DNA of 64,000 bases from DATCJA01 sp963734635 (GTDB taxonomy: Bacteria; Acidobacteriota; Vicinamibacteria; Vicinamibacterales; UBA2999). Of the stretch, positions 25,921 through 34,981 are shown piece by piece. The number at the start of each line of letters is the position of its first letter. The first letter of the stretch is position 1. Under the pieces are notes generated by a model that made no database searches, had not been told where the DNA came from, and saw nothing but the letters and a program-made list of their open reading frames with translations. The stretch lies in contig CAVTIA010000006.1 in NCBI GenBank assembly GCA_963734635.1, forward strand, positions 1 through 64,000, read 5' to 3'. The position numbers were made by a program, and so were the translations under genes.

Positions 25921-26219
25921 ATGACACACGAGCCGATCGATCGCCGGCCTACGAGCGCGGACTGGCGCTGCTGCTGGCGTCGCGCGCCGAAGCGTTTGAG
26001 CGCAAAGCGCAAAGCGCAGAACAGACGAGCGCTTCACCGCTTACGACAATCCCCGCGCGCTGGTTTGAACGCTATGGGGTGCTTTGCTGTCGTGATTGCG
26101 GGTACGCTGTCCAGTATTGCAAATGTTCTCCAACCGTGAACGTCGCATCACCCGACGGCGATAGCAGCGATTCGATCGCCCGCGTCCGCGAAGCGCGCTA
26201 CACATTGGGCGGGCGCTAA
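25921..26219 (+). CDS. Small zinc-motif protein, frameshifted
   Basis: ATG at 25921 (or in-frame GTG 25840). After one indel it reads LALLLASRAEAFERKAQSAE, RWFERYGVLCCRDCGYAVQY and CKC, ending REARYTLGGR, with TAA 26217-26219. About 98 residues. The CCxxCGxxxxYCxC cluster is a metal site. Between 25,729 and 25,920 a 17-codon ORF (MQRAGIGFLPMSYLVPL) overlaps this start; weak. Confidence 0.42.
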
Positions 26220-26445
26220 TGCATCCTGCCGTCACCACCGTCGCAGCAACCGCGACCGATTGCCGGAGTGAGGTCGCGTATCACGGTGGGACTTATCGAC
26301 GGTATGATCGCGATCGTCCGGGTGTTCCTGGCGCGCCGCGATTTAAGCGATCCGGCGGTGCGTGAGGCGCTGTGCGATCTCGCGAGCGATGAAGATGTCC
26401 ATGCCGGTTCTGGCGGTCGCGCAGCTCGCGTTCGGAGGGCGCTGA
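26219..26445 (+). CDS. Small hypothetical protein, frameshifted
   Basis: ATG at 26219 overlaps the previous stop. MHPAVTTVAATATDCRSEVA, then an indel near 26,310, IRVFLARRDLSDPAVREALC and DVHAVLAVAQLAFGGR to TGA 26443-26445. About 75 residues. Unknown function; may precede the terminase block. The next 180 bp (to 26,629) read poorly in all frames. Confidence 0.38.
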
Positions 26446-26629
26446 TGCCACCAGCAGCATAAGTGCTCTTACTGGCTGTGGCCGTGAGGGCCGCCGTCGC
26501 GCAGGCGTGATCGCGGATCAGTGGGCTTTACGGGGTGTGCTCGGCCATCTCACGCGCTATACACCGCCGCTGTTCATCCTGCCGGTGGTGTCGCGTCGCT
26601 GCGCGAGAAAGGCGATAGGGAGTAAAACT

Positions 26630-27179
26630 ATGCCCGCTGCAATTAATACGCTGCATATCCTGTTGACCGTGCTGGCGTTTGGGATTTCGTTGGGGCAGGT
26701 TGGGCGCTCGCGCACTGGCGATCGTCTGGCCGGCGTCGCGCATCTTGGGCGCGTACGCGCGATCTGTCGTGCTCATTTTAGCGTTGGCGTGGATTTGTGT
26801 AAGTGCCACTCAGAACCGCCAGTTCACAGAGGTGAAAGCATTACGTCATGGCCGATTTTTGGCCGGAGTAGCGCGGGCGATCGCGGCGTGGTTGGATATT
26901 CCTAGCGCGACCGTCGGCAATGGAACAGGCCAGCGGATGTTAACGTGCATGGTCAATGTCCGCACCGCGGATCGACGACCCGGTTATCCTGCTTTCGCTA
27001 CCGCGCCAGAAGATGAGGACGCAGACGAATGCCGCCACCCGATCGCGCCGACGATCCGCGCGCAAGCGTCGCGCCGTTCTCGTGACCCACGATGTCCGGC
27101 GACGGTCCGGACCGGCTATAGTCTGGCCGCTGCGGAGCCATTACACTTTGGCAAAAAAGCTATGTTACGCATGACGTAG
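26630..27179 (+). CDS. Small membrane protein, possibly followed by a small terminase
   Basis: ATG at 26630 (MPAAINTLHILLTVLAFGIS), an indel, then ALAIVWPASRILGAYARSVV and LILALAWICVSATQNRQFTE: two or three membrane helices. Past 26,850 the frame stays open (RAIAAWLDIPSATVGNG) but its character changes; the stretch 26,850-27,179 may be a separate small terminase gene. I cannot separate the two with confidence. Confidence 0.35.
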
Positions 27180-27523
27180 GAGGGCATATCAGCTTCGAAC
27201 CGTAGCACCCCGCGCAGGCCGCGCTGGAACGCTCCCCGGCGGACATCGCCGGTCTGGATGGATATCGCGGGCCAAAGTGATCGCACAGCGCAACGATTGA
27301 CCGGGTCTTCGACCCCACCGAGACGACTGGCTCCACGCAAGCAGACGCCGCCGACGTGGCACCACTTCTGAAGCGATGTAACGCGCCCGTCAGTACTCTT
27401 CGTCGGGCAGTTGGCAGCGGGACGCCGCGCGCCGAGGTGACTCGCGGCGATGACCGCGCCGCCGATCACCCGGCGACGATCGTCGCGCCGACATACTGAT
27501 GCTACGCGATCGCCACGTGGATT

Positions 27524-28772
27524 TCGGGGGGCTTCGACACCGGCAAAGCTATGGGCCGCGCCGTGGCGTCCTGCGCGCGTATCCAGCAAGCAACCCCAAA
27601 TGCCAATACCCAGCTGACGCAAGGTACGCAACGACATGCCTGGTACGGTACTCGTCCATGGAAAAAGATCCCGATCGGCATGCGCGGCGCCGAATCGGTA
27701 TTCGGCGGCGAGAAAGTCCAATGGTACGAGTTCCGCGAGATGGACGCGCGAGGTCTGCGATCATGCCGGGCCGGATTGCGCGAGCATCCTGGCAAAATTG
27801 TAGGCGACCTCGATGCCGGGGCTGTCAACCAGGCTGCACGGAGTTCGCCGAGGCCGGCTGCGGAATTACTCACCCGCTCACGACCGGCTCGTCGACGCGG
27901 TGACACGTACGCCCATGCCGGACGGCTTATTGCAGCTCCGAGTCACGCCGAGCACCGGGTACTGAAACGGCGCAGGCGATTCAGTTCACTTTCTCGAAAG
28001 TCACCATGGGCGACGACCTCGATCTGTTTGCCGGATAGTGGCCACCTGACGGGCACGGCGTGTCGGACTCGACGCTCGGCCGAGTAGACGGGCGTTCGCT
28101 ACCGCGCGGGAGCTGGCCCTGGGACGGCGCGGAGGGCGCGTACAATGACACGTTCGCGAGGCGCGTGCACATCGTGCGCTGCCGGGCATCGCGGCGGGAG
28201 GTCTGGCCGTGCGCTACGTGTAAGCCGTACCCGTCCGATCGGCGTGTTCGTGCGCAGCCCACTGGGTTGACGTGTATGTCGTCGGGCATCAGGAGCGCGT
28301 GTCAGTGGTATGCGGTGCGCGCAGCATGGCCTCACGATGGCCGTACCTGCTGGGCCAGCTGGGCATTCGACAAGTCGCGGACGACCGTGCAGGCCGGCCA
28401 CGATGCCGGAACGCCGGCAAAGCGACCACAGGGCGATCGCCGCACCTCGAGCAGCGACAGGGCATTGCTACGAGCGCGCGGTGATCAGTCGCGTGCTGGG
28501 CTGCGCGGGCCGTTGCGATGCGCTTAGCCTCCGCGCGCACATCGCGAACGCCGACCGTCAAGATTGTCGCGCAGGCGCGGCCGATCTTCGACGGTCGTGA
28601 ATCGCATGGTACATGACCCCAAGAACGCGGAAGACGTGCCGACAGTGAACGCGGATGCCAGCGGGCGCGCGGCGACGATGATTACGACAGCGCGCCGGCG
28701 TGGTGCCGTTCTCGGCACGTCAACCGGCTTCGTTCATCGCTACGACAGTCGCTACAGTCCACAGGAGCGCCG
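27524..28772 (+). pseudogene. Terminase large subunit, heavily broken
   Basis: A Walker A motif is visible at 27524 (SGGFDTGKA, with the catalytic Lys). Further recognisable pieces in shifting frames are PNANTQLTQ, SVFGGEKVQWYEF, HPGKIVG...AVNQA, SHAEHRVLK, FTFSKVTMGDDLDLFA, EGAYNDTF then RRVHIV, and a hydrophilic C-terminal third. The order (ATPase, VQWYEF strand, VNQAEE-like Walker B, DEF-like stretch before the nuclease) is that of phage TerL of about 430 residues. More than ten indels break it, the densest in the window. Role: ATP-driven DNA packaging and cutting. Confidence 0.55.
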
Positions 28773-28775
28773 ATC

Positions 28776-30349
28776 ATGATGCAACGCCGGCCGCAATCCA
28801 TCTCGCCGGACATCCTGGCGCAGATCACCGCGTCTGGCCCAGGAGGATGCCGAGTACCAGTACGACCTGCAGCAGCAGCGCGATTACTACGCCGGCCGGC
28901 AGTTCGTCCATCTCACCGACCGCCTGCGATCGTTCCTGGGCGGGTCGATCGGCGTGACCGATAAGGACTTCAAGCGTATCCGGCTCAACATCTTCCGCAC
29001 GGTCGTCAACGCGGTGGTCGAGCGGCTGATCGTGTCGAAGGTGGTCACCGATGAGCAGGGCGTGGAGGAGCCGCTGAAAGACGAGCTCGGCCAGGTCGTG
29101 ACGGACGCTGAGGGCTGCCGCAGGCCGGCGTGGTCAAGCCGACCGCGAACTGGGCCGGGCGGACGTGGCTGCACAATCGGATGGACGCGCGCCAGCGCGG
29201 CATCTTCGCCACCACCCTGCGCGACAGCGAGAGCTTCGTGCTGGTGACCTGGGACGAGCGATGGCAGATCGCGCGCTTCGTGCCACACCCGCGCTACATG
29301 CTGCCGGACGCCGGCGGCGACGGCTACGGGTGCATCGCCGTGTATCAGAATAACGACCCGGAGCAGCCATTGACTGTTCGTCACCAAGCGCTGGCTTGAG
29401 ACGACCTACCCGAACGGCAGTCGCCAGGAGATCGATCGGCTGACGATCTACTTTCCCGATCGGATCGAGAAGTACAGCGGCATGGCCGACGCCTGGTCGC
29501 CCGTGCAGGACGACGGCGACAGCGCCTGGCCGCTGCCGTGGACGCACCCGCGCACGGGCGCGCCGCTGGGCATCCCGATCGTCCACTTTCGCAGCACGGC
29601 CGGGTTTGAGGCCGGCGAGGCGATCGGGCCGCAGAACGCGATCAACAAGACGATGATTGACCTGCTGGCCGCGGCCGACCTGACCGCCTTTCAGATCCTG
29701 ATCGCGATGGGCTGGGAGCCAATCGATAGCGACGGCAATCCGCTGCCGATCGAGCCGGGGACGTGGATGGGCACCACCAACCCCGACGGCAAGGCGGTCG
29801 TCATTCCCGGCGCCGATCTGACCAACATCAGTGAGCAAGTCTATAACTGGATCAACTGGTGTGCGATGTCCACTGACACGCCCGTATCGCGCTTCGTGCC
29901 GTGACGCGCCAGGTGGCGGCCGAGGGCACGCTGAAAGAGCAGAACGTCACCCTGCTGAATAAGGTCAGGATGCGCCAGAGTGAGCTGGGCATCCACATCG
30001 CGGATCTGTTCGTGGTTGCGAGAGGGCTGCATAACGCCTTTTTCAGCGCGCCGATGCTCGACGAGGAAGTAACGTTGAGTGTCGAGTGGGAGCCGATCGA
30101 GAGCCGCGACGAGGATGCCGAGCTCGCCCGCGCGGTGCTCAAAGCTGAGAAGCTATCGGTGCCCTTACCGCAGATTTGGAGTGAGTTAGGCTACAGCGAC
30201 GTGCAGATCACGCAGTGGACAGCGGCGGCCGAGGCGAAAGAGCAGCGGCGGCGCGGCGCAGGCCGCGCAGCTGGAAGCGATGCGGGCAGCGGCAGGAGCA
30301 GCCGATGAATGGACGCGAGGCGGACGATCCCGAGGAGCTTCTGCCGTGA
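28776..30349 (+). CDS. Portal protein, frameshifted
   Basis: ATG at 28776 follows AGGAG. Readable stretches are LQQQRDYYAGRQFVHLTDRL, RIRLNIFRTVVNAVVERLIV, LHNRMDARQRGIFATTLRDS, SESFVLVTWDERWQIARFVP, DPEQPLTV, GIPIVHFRSTAGFEAGEAIG, QNAINKTMIDLLAAADLTAF and SEQVYNWINWCAMSTDTPVS. This is the SPP1 gp6-type portal family, about 520 residues. It ends EELLP with TGA 30347-30349. About five indels. Forms the dodecameric DNA entry ring at one capsid vertex. Confidence 0.75.
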
Positions 30350-30561
30350 TGGACGAACTCAACGGTACATAGATACAGTTGATGCTGATCCGGCGCCGCG
30401 CTGATTTACATGCTCGGGGCGATTGAAGATGCGCTGGCGCAGTGCCGATCGCTCAGCTTCAACGGATACGCAAGCTGTTACTGCTGAGCGTGGCGGAGAT
30501 CGACCGGCAGCTCATCGCGAAGGCGCGCCGCGATATCGACGATCGTAGTATCATATCATAA
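30349..30561 (+). CDS. Small helical protein after portal, frameshifted
   Basis: ATG at 30349 overlaps the portal stop (TGATG). MDELNGT, then an indel, IQLMLIRR and, in shifted frames, LGAIEDALAQCRS and LQRIRKLLLLSVAEIDRQLI with KARRDIDDRSIIS, TAA 30559-30561. About 70 residues. Amphipathic helices throughout; unknown role in the head. Confidence 0.42.
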
Positions 30562-30572
30562 AAGACCTAAGA

Positions 30573-30645
30573 GTCGCCCGCTGCGCGGCAATAGCGCGGC
30601 CGACCCTCGATGGAGGTACTGGGTTTGTTTTTGTGTTTTATTGTC
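30573..30645 (+). terminator. GC hairpin followed by a T-rich run
   Basis: AGTCGCCCGCTGCGC and GCGCGGCCGACCCT pair imperfectly around CAATA (30572-30606). GTTTGTTTTTGTGTTTTATTG follows about 20 bases later. The run is too far for a classical terminator but no gene is seen between 30562 and 30718. Confidence 0.35.
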
Positions 30646-30718
30646 CGCCCACGGCGAGCGGTGATCGCCGGTCACGCGCAGCCGGTACGCGACAGTGCCG
30701 AGGAGGATGCCCACCCAT

Positions 30719-30946
30719 GTCGATTAGCAGCCCACGACTACGCCAGGGAGTGCACCGCCACCAGAAGAAGTGTAATAGCGACGGTTTACCCAAGCCGAAC
30801 TTGATGCACGACTAGAGGCGGCGACGAAAGACAAGCTGGAGCGCCAGCGGCGTACATTCGAGGCACGAGTGCCAATCATCGATGGAGCAATTGATCATCG
30901 AATCATCGTTCGTCGATGTGAAGATGACCCGCCTCGTATAGCATGA
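30719..30946 (+). CDS. Scaffold-like phage protein, truncated at the phage/chromosome joint
   Basis: ATG at 30719 (MSISSPRLRQGVHRHQKK) after GAGGAGG; an indel leads to YTQAELDARLEAATKDKLER then QRRTFEAR, the coiled-coil start of a capsid scaffold protein. Past about 30,870 the reading changes character and stops by 30,946. A complete scaffold would be two to three times longer and would be followed by the decoration gene, which is what the left window edge shows. The gene is therefore cut here. Confidence 0.48.
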
Positions 30947-30951
30947 CCCGG
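30870..30951. other. Phage/chromosome joint
   Basis: Left of this point all genes are phage; right of it all are bacterial. The phage scaffold-like gene breaks off and the RMD1-like gene starts at GTG 30951 without a visible promoter or ribosome site of its own. No tRNA end, no direct repeat and no integrase lies at the joint. Confidence 0.65.
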
Positions 30952-32047
30952 TGTCCACGATTGCATCGGGCTGGCTGACCGCCCTCTTCCTCTATGACAT
31001 CGCCGACGCAATCGACCTTGCCGCCGTCAACGACCTGATTGGTTCGACAACGGCTACCCGCGTGGGGCCACGACCGCCCGTTCCGGCCTACATGCAGTCA
31101 CACGATCCGCCGATCGCCATTCATGGAAACGCGCGGACTCCCCTCCACTCGATGGCTGGCAGGTGCGCTTCAAGGTGTTCGACTACGGCGTCGTATCGTT
31201 GGCGCTGATCGCGTCCGATTCCGGGCACGTGGGACGCCTTCGTCGCCGAGGGGCTCCGCTGGCACGACGACCCTGATCTGCCGGTCCAGGCCGAGCGCAC
31301 TCTGCCGTAGCCTCGTGATCGATCGTCTGCGTCCGGCCTTCTCCGCCCCCGCACCGACCTTCTGTCCGAGGACTATCTGGTGTTCGCCGTCACGGGGGTG
31401 TCCGACGCCGACGACCGCCGACGCACTGCTGTCGGCCCACGGCGCCACCATCGCGCAGCTGCTCCGCGGCGAGCGCGAACCACTCAGCACACAGGAGCGC
31501 GACGAGGTGCTGCGCCAGCGGCTGTCGTATCTGGCGACCGACCTGGTCGTGCCGACGTGGAACGCCGCATTCGTGTACGACACGGAGACCGGCGCTCGCG
31601 AGCATCCTCGAGATCCTCGAGTTCGCGAACTCGCAGCTGCTCGAGTTCCGGTACTACGACGCGCTGCTCGACACCGAGCTCGCCCAGATCTACGACCGCC
31701 TGCAGGAGCCGGCCTCGCTCCAGAGCTGGTTCGGCCGCCGGTTCACCCGCGCGGCGCGCCAGGTCCACTCTCTCTTCATCGACGTCAACGAGCTGACCGA
31801 CAAGACCGAGAACGCGCTGAAATTCGCGGGCGACGTGTATGCGGCCCGGCTCTTCACGCTGGTCGCGTCACGGCTCGGGCTCGCGCAGTGGAAGGCCAAC
31901 GTACGCGAGAAGCTGAAGACGCTGGACGATATCTACCGGTTCACGGTTGAGCAGACGTCGATGGCGCGCGGCGAGCTGCTCGAGCTGATGATCGTGCTGA
32001 TTCTGATCCTCGAGCTGGTGCTCTTCTTTGCCGGGATCATGACGTAG
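30951..32047 (+). CDS. RMD1/DUF155-like membrane-tethered protein, frameshifted
   Basis: GTG at 30951 (VSTIASGWLTALFLYDIADA with IDLAAVNDLI). Pieces in shifting frames are VRFKVFDYGVVSLALIAS, GLRWHDDPDLPVQAERTL, LSYLATDLVVPTWNAAFVYD, ILEILEFANSQLLEFRYYDA, NALKFAGDVYAARLFTLVAS and LDDIYRFTVEQTSMARGELL, then a C-terminal membrane helix (ELMIVLILILELVLFFAGI). The helical domain plus single C-terminal membrane anchor matches the RMD1 (DUF155) family. About 365 residues; the first half has four indels. No enzymatic role is established for bacterial members. Confidence 0.6.
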
Positions 32048-32059
32048 GAATCTCACGTC

Positions 32060-32091
32060 GGGGATCGGGGATCGGGGATCCGGGATCGGGG
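32060..32091 (+). repeat. GGGGATC heptamers with G-quadruplex potential
   Basis: Five G-runs (32060-63, 32067-70, 32074-77, 32082-84, 32088-91) separated by 3-4 bases. It lies between the RMD1-like stop (32047) and the TonB receptor stop (32161), two convergent genes. Unlike in the phage half, the GATC sites here come from a short tandem repeat. Confidence 0.6.
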
Positions 32092-32160
32092 ACTCACCGT
32101 CCGGCAGGGGCCGGGCAAAGCCCACCCGAACGCCGCTGTCATCACGCCGTCCAGCTCAGC

Positions 32161-33109
32161 TCAGAAGTTCATCTTCACGCCAAAGGTTTCCCACCAGCGG
32201 TAATACTCCTCCTGAATCGGCCGAGTGGTCGCCCCCTCGGAGTAGCGCAGCGGCGCGTTTGTCAGGTTCAGGACGTCCACGAATGCGCGAACCTGGCGGA
32301 GGATCTGCTGACTGAAGGAGAGATCCCACTGCACGTGATCGTCGTAGTAGACGTCGCGGGCCGCAGACTCGCCTACCGCGTCCACGTACCTGCCGTGAAA
32401 GTTCCACGCCGACCGCGCTGAGAACCCCGCCTTCTCGTACCACAGTGCAATGTTCCCTATGTGCGCCGACTGCTCAGGCAACGTTGACTTTTCGCTTCGA
32501 TCCGGGAACTGGGCCGACGAATCGGTCCAGGTATAGTTCGCGTAACAGGCCCAGTCCGTCGAACGGAGCCGGGAGGAACGCAAATCGATTCTGGAAGGCG
32601 AGCTCCATCCCCCACAACGATGCGGCGTCGCCGTTTCGCGGCTGCGTCACCTCGTACAGGTCGCCGAAATTCCCCTCCTGGAAGCGGAAAGGAAAGATGT
32701 AATCAGTGAGCCGCTTGTAGAAGACGCCACCGGACACCACACCAACCGATTGGAAGTACCGCTCGAGCAGCACATCCACATTGTTCGACACCGTCGGCCT
32801 CAGACTCGAGTTGCCTCGCGCGATCTGAGCGTCCTCCTGAAACACGAGCTGGTAAGGCACCAGGTCGTAGTAGTTGGGCCGCGCAAGCGTGCGCGTGAAG
32901 GCCGCGCGCACGTTGGCGGCGTCGGTCAACGCGTAACGAAGGTGGAGTGCAGGCAGGAAGAACGGATCCTTCGATGAGGATGTCAGCGCCGCCGAGGGTG
33001 CACCAGAGGCGGCGTCAGTAACCACGCCAGAGATGGCACCTGTCGACTGACCCCAGACGGCTGTCGAAAACAGAGTGAGGAGCAGGACAAAGCTGGTACG
33101 AATCGGCAC
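32161..33109 (-). CDS. TonB-dependent receptor with large internal deletion and one frameshift
   Basis: GTG at 33109 (VPIRTSFVLLLTLFSTAVWG is a signal peptide), then QSTGAISGVVTDAASGAPS, the start of a carboxypeptidase-regulatory-like domain, which jumps directly to FFLPALHLRYALTDAANVRA and AAFTRTLARPNYYDLVPYQL of the C-terminal barrel. The plug and most of the barrel, several hundred residues, are missing without loss of frame. One indel near 32,540 separates the last 125 residues, which end with the outer-membrane signature TFGVKMNF. Divergent from the phytase gene; such pairs are common, the receptor importing inositol phosphates. Confidence 0.68.
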
Positions 33110-33257
33110 TGACGGGCATGACGGCTCCTTCGCAAGCGTGGGATTTGATCCACACGCTATCGTCGGGTGCTGTCGCGGGCGTGAACGCCGTACAACATTG
33201 GTGTAAACACTTCCACCGCGGTGAACTCGGCTCTCTATTGCCGCGTATATTGACGCG

Positions 33258-34337
33258 ATGATGCTTCGCGTGTTGATGCTTGTGTCGGTCACATGCCTTG
33301 CGGGATGTGTGCAGGGCGCGACAGCCGATGACGCTGCACTCCAGCCACTTCGATCGACAGCCGCTCTCGCAGACGATGCCGACGACCCTGCGGTATGGAT
33401 AAGCAGAACCGACCCGACGCGCAGCCTTATTCTCGGGACGAACAAGGTGGCGGCCCCAGGCGGAGGGCTATACGTGTTTGCGCTCGACGGGAGCGTGAAG
33501 CAAGTTGTTGCCCCACTCGATCGACCGAACAATGTGGACGTCGAATACGGGTTCCAATCGAGGAGCGGCCCGATAGACATTGCGGTGGTCAGCGAGCGAT
33601 TGCAGCACCGTCTCCGCGTCTTCCGGGTGACCGAGTCCGGAGTCGTGCCGCTGGACGAGGGCCAGGGCATCGCTGTTATGGAGGGAGAGACGGGCGAGGC
33701 CCGCATGCCCATGGGCGTTGCGTTGTACAAACGGCCGCGCGACGGCGCCATATTCGCCATCGTCGCGCCCAAAACCGGGCCCACCACTGGTTATCTGTGG
33801 CAGTACCGCCTCGACGTCGATCCCGCGTCTGATCTTGTCCGCGGTACCTTCGTGCGACGTTTTGGCCACTTCAGCGGCACCGGCGAAATCGAGGCGGTGG
33901 CGGTCGACGATGCGCTTGGGTATGTCTACTACGCGGACGAGGAGTACGCCGTGCACAAGTGGCACGCGGACCCCGACCATGCTGACGCAGGACGGGAGCT
34001 GGCAACCTTCGGACGCGAAGGCTTCAAAGGACAGCGCGAGGGAATCGCAATCTTTACCCGTGACGATGGCACAGGGTTCATCGTCACGAGTGATCAGATA
34101 GAGGGCTCCAGTCAGTTGCGAGTCTATCCCCGGCAGGGGCAACCGGGCAGACCCCACGAACACGACCCCGCTGTGGGAGTGATGATCACGTCCGCCGACG
34201 GTACAGATGGCCTTGAAATCGTGCCCTCCGGTCTGCCCGGCGACCTCGCCCGGGGGCTGCTCGTCATGATGAACAGCCGGGATCGAAACTTTCAGTTATA
34301 CGGCTGGGGCGAGGTGGCGAAACGAATCATGCCCTGA
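33258..34337 (+). CDS. phy: Beta-propeller phytase (3-phytase), lipoprotein
   Basis: ATG at 33258; VSVTCLAGC is a lipoprotein signal. 359 residues, intact. Family motifs: DDADDPAVWI, DRPNNVDVEYGF, a second propeller strand set MPMGVALYKRP, GEIEAVAVDDALGYVYYADE and REGIAIFTRDD, and the late DGTDGLEIVPSGL. These acidic motifs hold the calcium ions that bind phytate. It hydrolyses phytate to lower inositol phosphates at the cell surface. The divergent TonB receptor would import products; the 148-bp gap between them must hold both promoters. Confidence 0.9.
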   Translation: MMLRVLMLVSVTCLAGCVQGATADDAALQPLRSTAALADDADDPAVWISRTDPTRSLILGTNKVAAPGGGLYVFALDGSVKQVVAPLDRPNNVDVEYGFQSRSGPIDIAVVSERLQHRLRVFRVTESGVVPLDEGQGIAVMEGETGEARMPMGVALYKRPRDGAIFAIVAPKTGPTTGYLWQYRLDVDPASDLVRGTFVRRFGHFSGTGEIEAVAVDDALGYVYYADEEYAVHKWHADPDHADAGRELATFGREGFKGQREGIAIFTRDDGTGFIVTSDQIEGSSQLRVYPRQGQPGRPHEHDPAVGVMITSADGTDGLEIVPSGLPGDLARGLLVMMNSRDRNFQLYGWGEVAKRIMP

Positions 34338-34412
34338 CGCTCCCGCCGCTCAGGCGCTCTGCAGCATACTCGCTTCGATTCCGGTGAGGTCCTACGGGGC
34401 CAGGGGACGCAA

Positions 34413-34784
34413 TCAATCGGCTCGTGCAAATGCCGAGCGACGGGTGCGAACGAGGAATCGCGCCTCTTCAAGCGCGCTGAGCACGGCCATACAGAAGCTG
34501 GCTTCGAACGACCACAGCCGGGATGCCTGCGCCACGGTCAGTGTGAGGCCAGGCATCTCGAGGAACTCTGCCCTTACGCGCTGAACAGCTCGCGTGAACG
34601 CGTCGGAATCATCTGTTGTCTGCGGCGCGGCCATACGCAACGTTGAGCCATCGTACCGACGACGTGTGACTCCTGGATCAAGTCCAAGGAACAAATGCGT
34701 AAACAGTGCCAACGCGAATGGCGATTGGGTACGTAATGTGCGATCCATCAAGGAAATGGAATCCCTGAACCTGTCAGACGTCAC
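34413..34784 (-). CDS. Hypothetical protein of an acidobacterial small family
   Basis: ATG 34784 (or 34748). The C-terminal half, RVRAEFLEMPGLTLTVAQAS then RLWSFEASFCMAVLSALEEA and RFLVRTRRSAF, follows a pattern frequent in Acidobacteriota: an LEMPGLxLTxxQAxRLW helix-turn-helix-like unit ending in FLxRT. About 123 residues, intact. Function unknown; probably DNA-binding. Confidence 0.6.
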   Translation of the reverse strand: MTSDRFRDSISLMDRTLRTQSPFALALFTHLFLGLDPGVTRRRYDGSTLRMAAPQTTDDSDAFTRAVQRVRAEFLEMPGLTLTVAQASRLWSFEASFCMAVLSALEEARFLVRTRRSAFARAD

Positions 34785-34981
34785 GCGAATAGCGACAGAA
34801 GCCGCCGCCCAACTCTCATCGCGTCTGCGGGTCGTCGGTGTAACGCACGGAGCCGGAGATGGCGACTACGCCGAAGTCGTCGTCGATGTTGTGGAAGGCC
34901 ACAAGGAGCCGTCCCGGCTGTCCCTGGGTGTCTTTCGAAACACCTCGGCCTCGATGTTGCGCCTCGAGATCGCGGACAAGC

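Noticed and set aside
1..30946. HIP1-like GCGATCGC element as a sign of a cyanobacterial host
   Set aside because: GATC is enriched in many contexts, not only as GCGATCGC, so it does not point to a particular host.
30719..30946. Joint read as a normal prophage end with scaffold as last gene
   Set aside because: Integrase is 11 kb away, no att-like repeat is seen, and the scaffold gene is cut.
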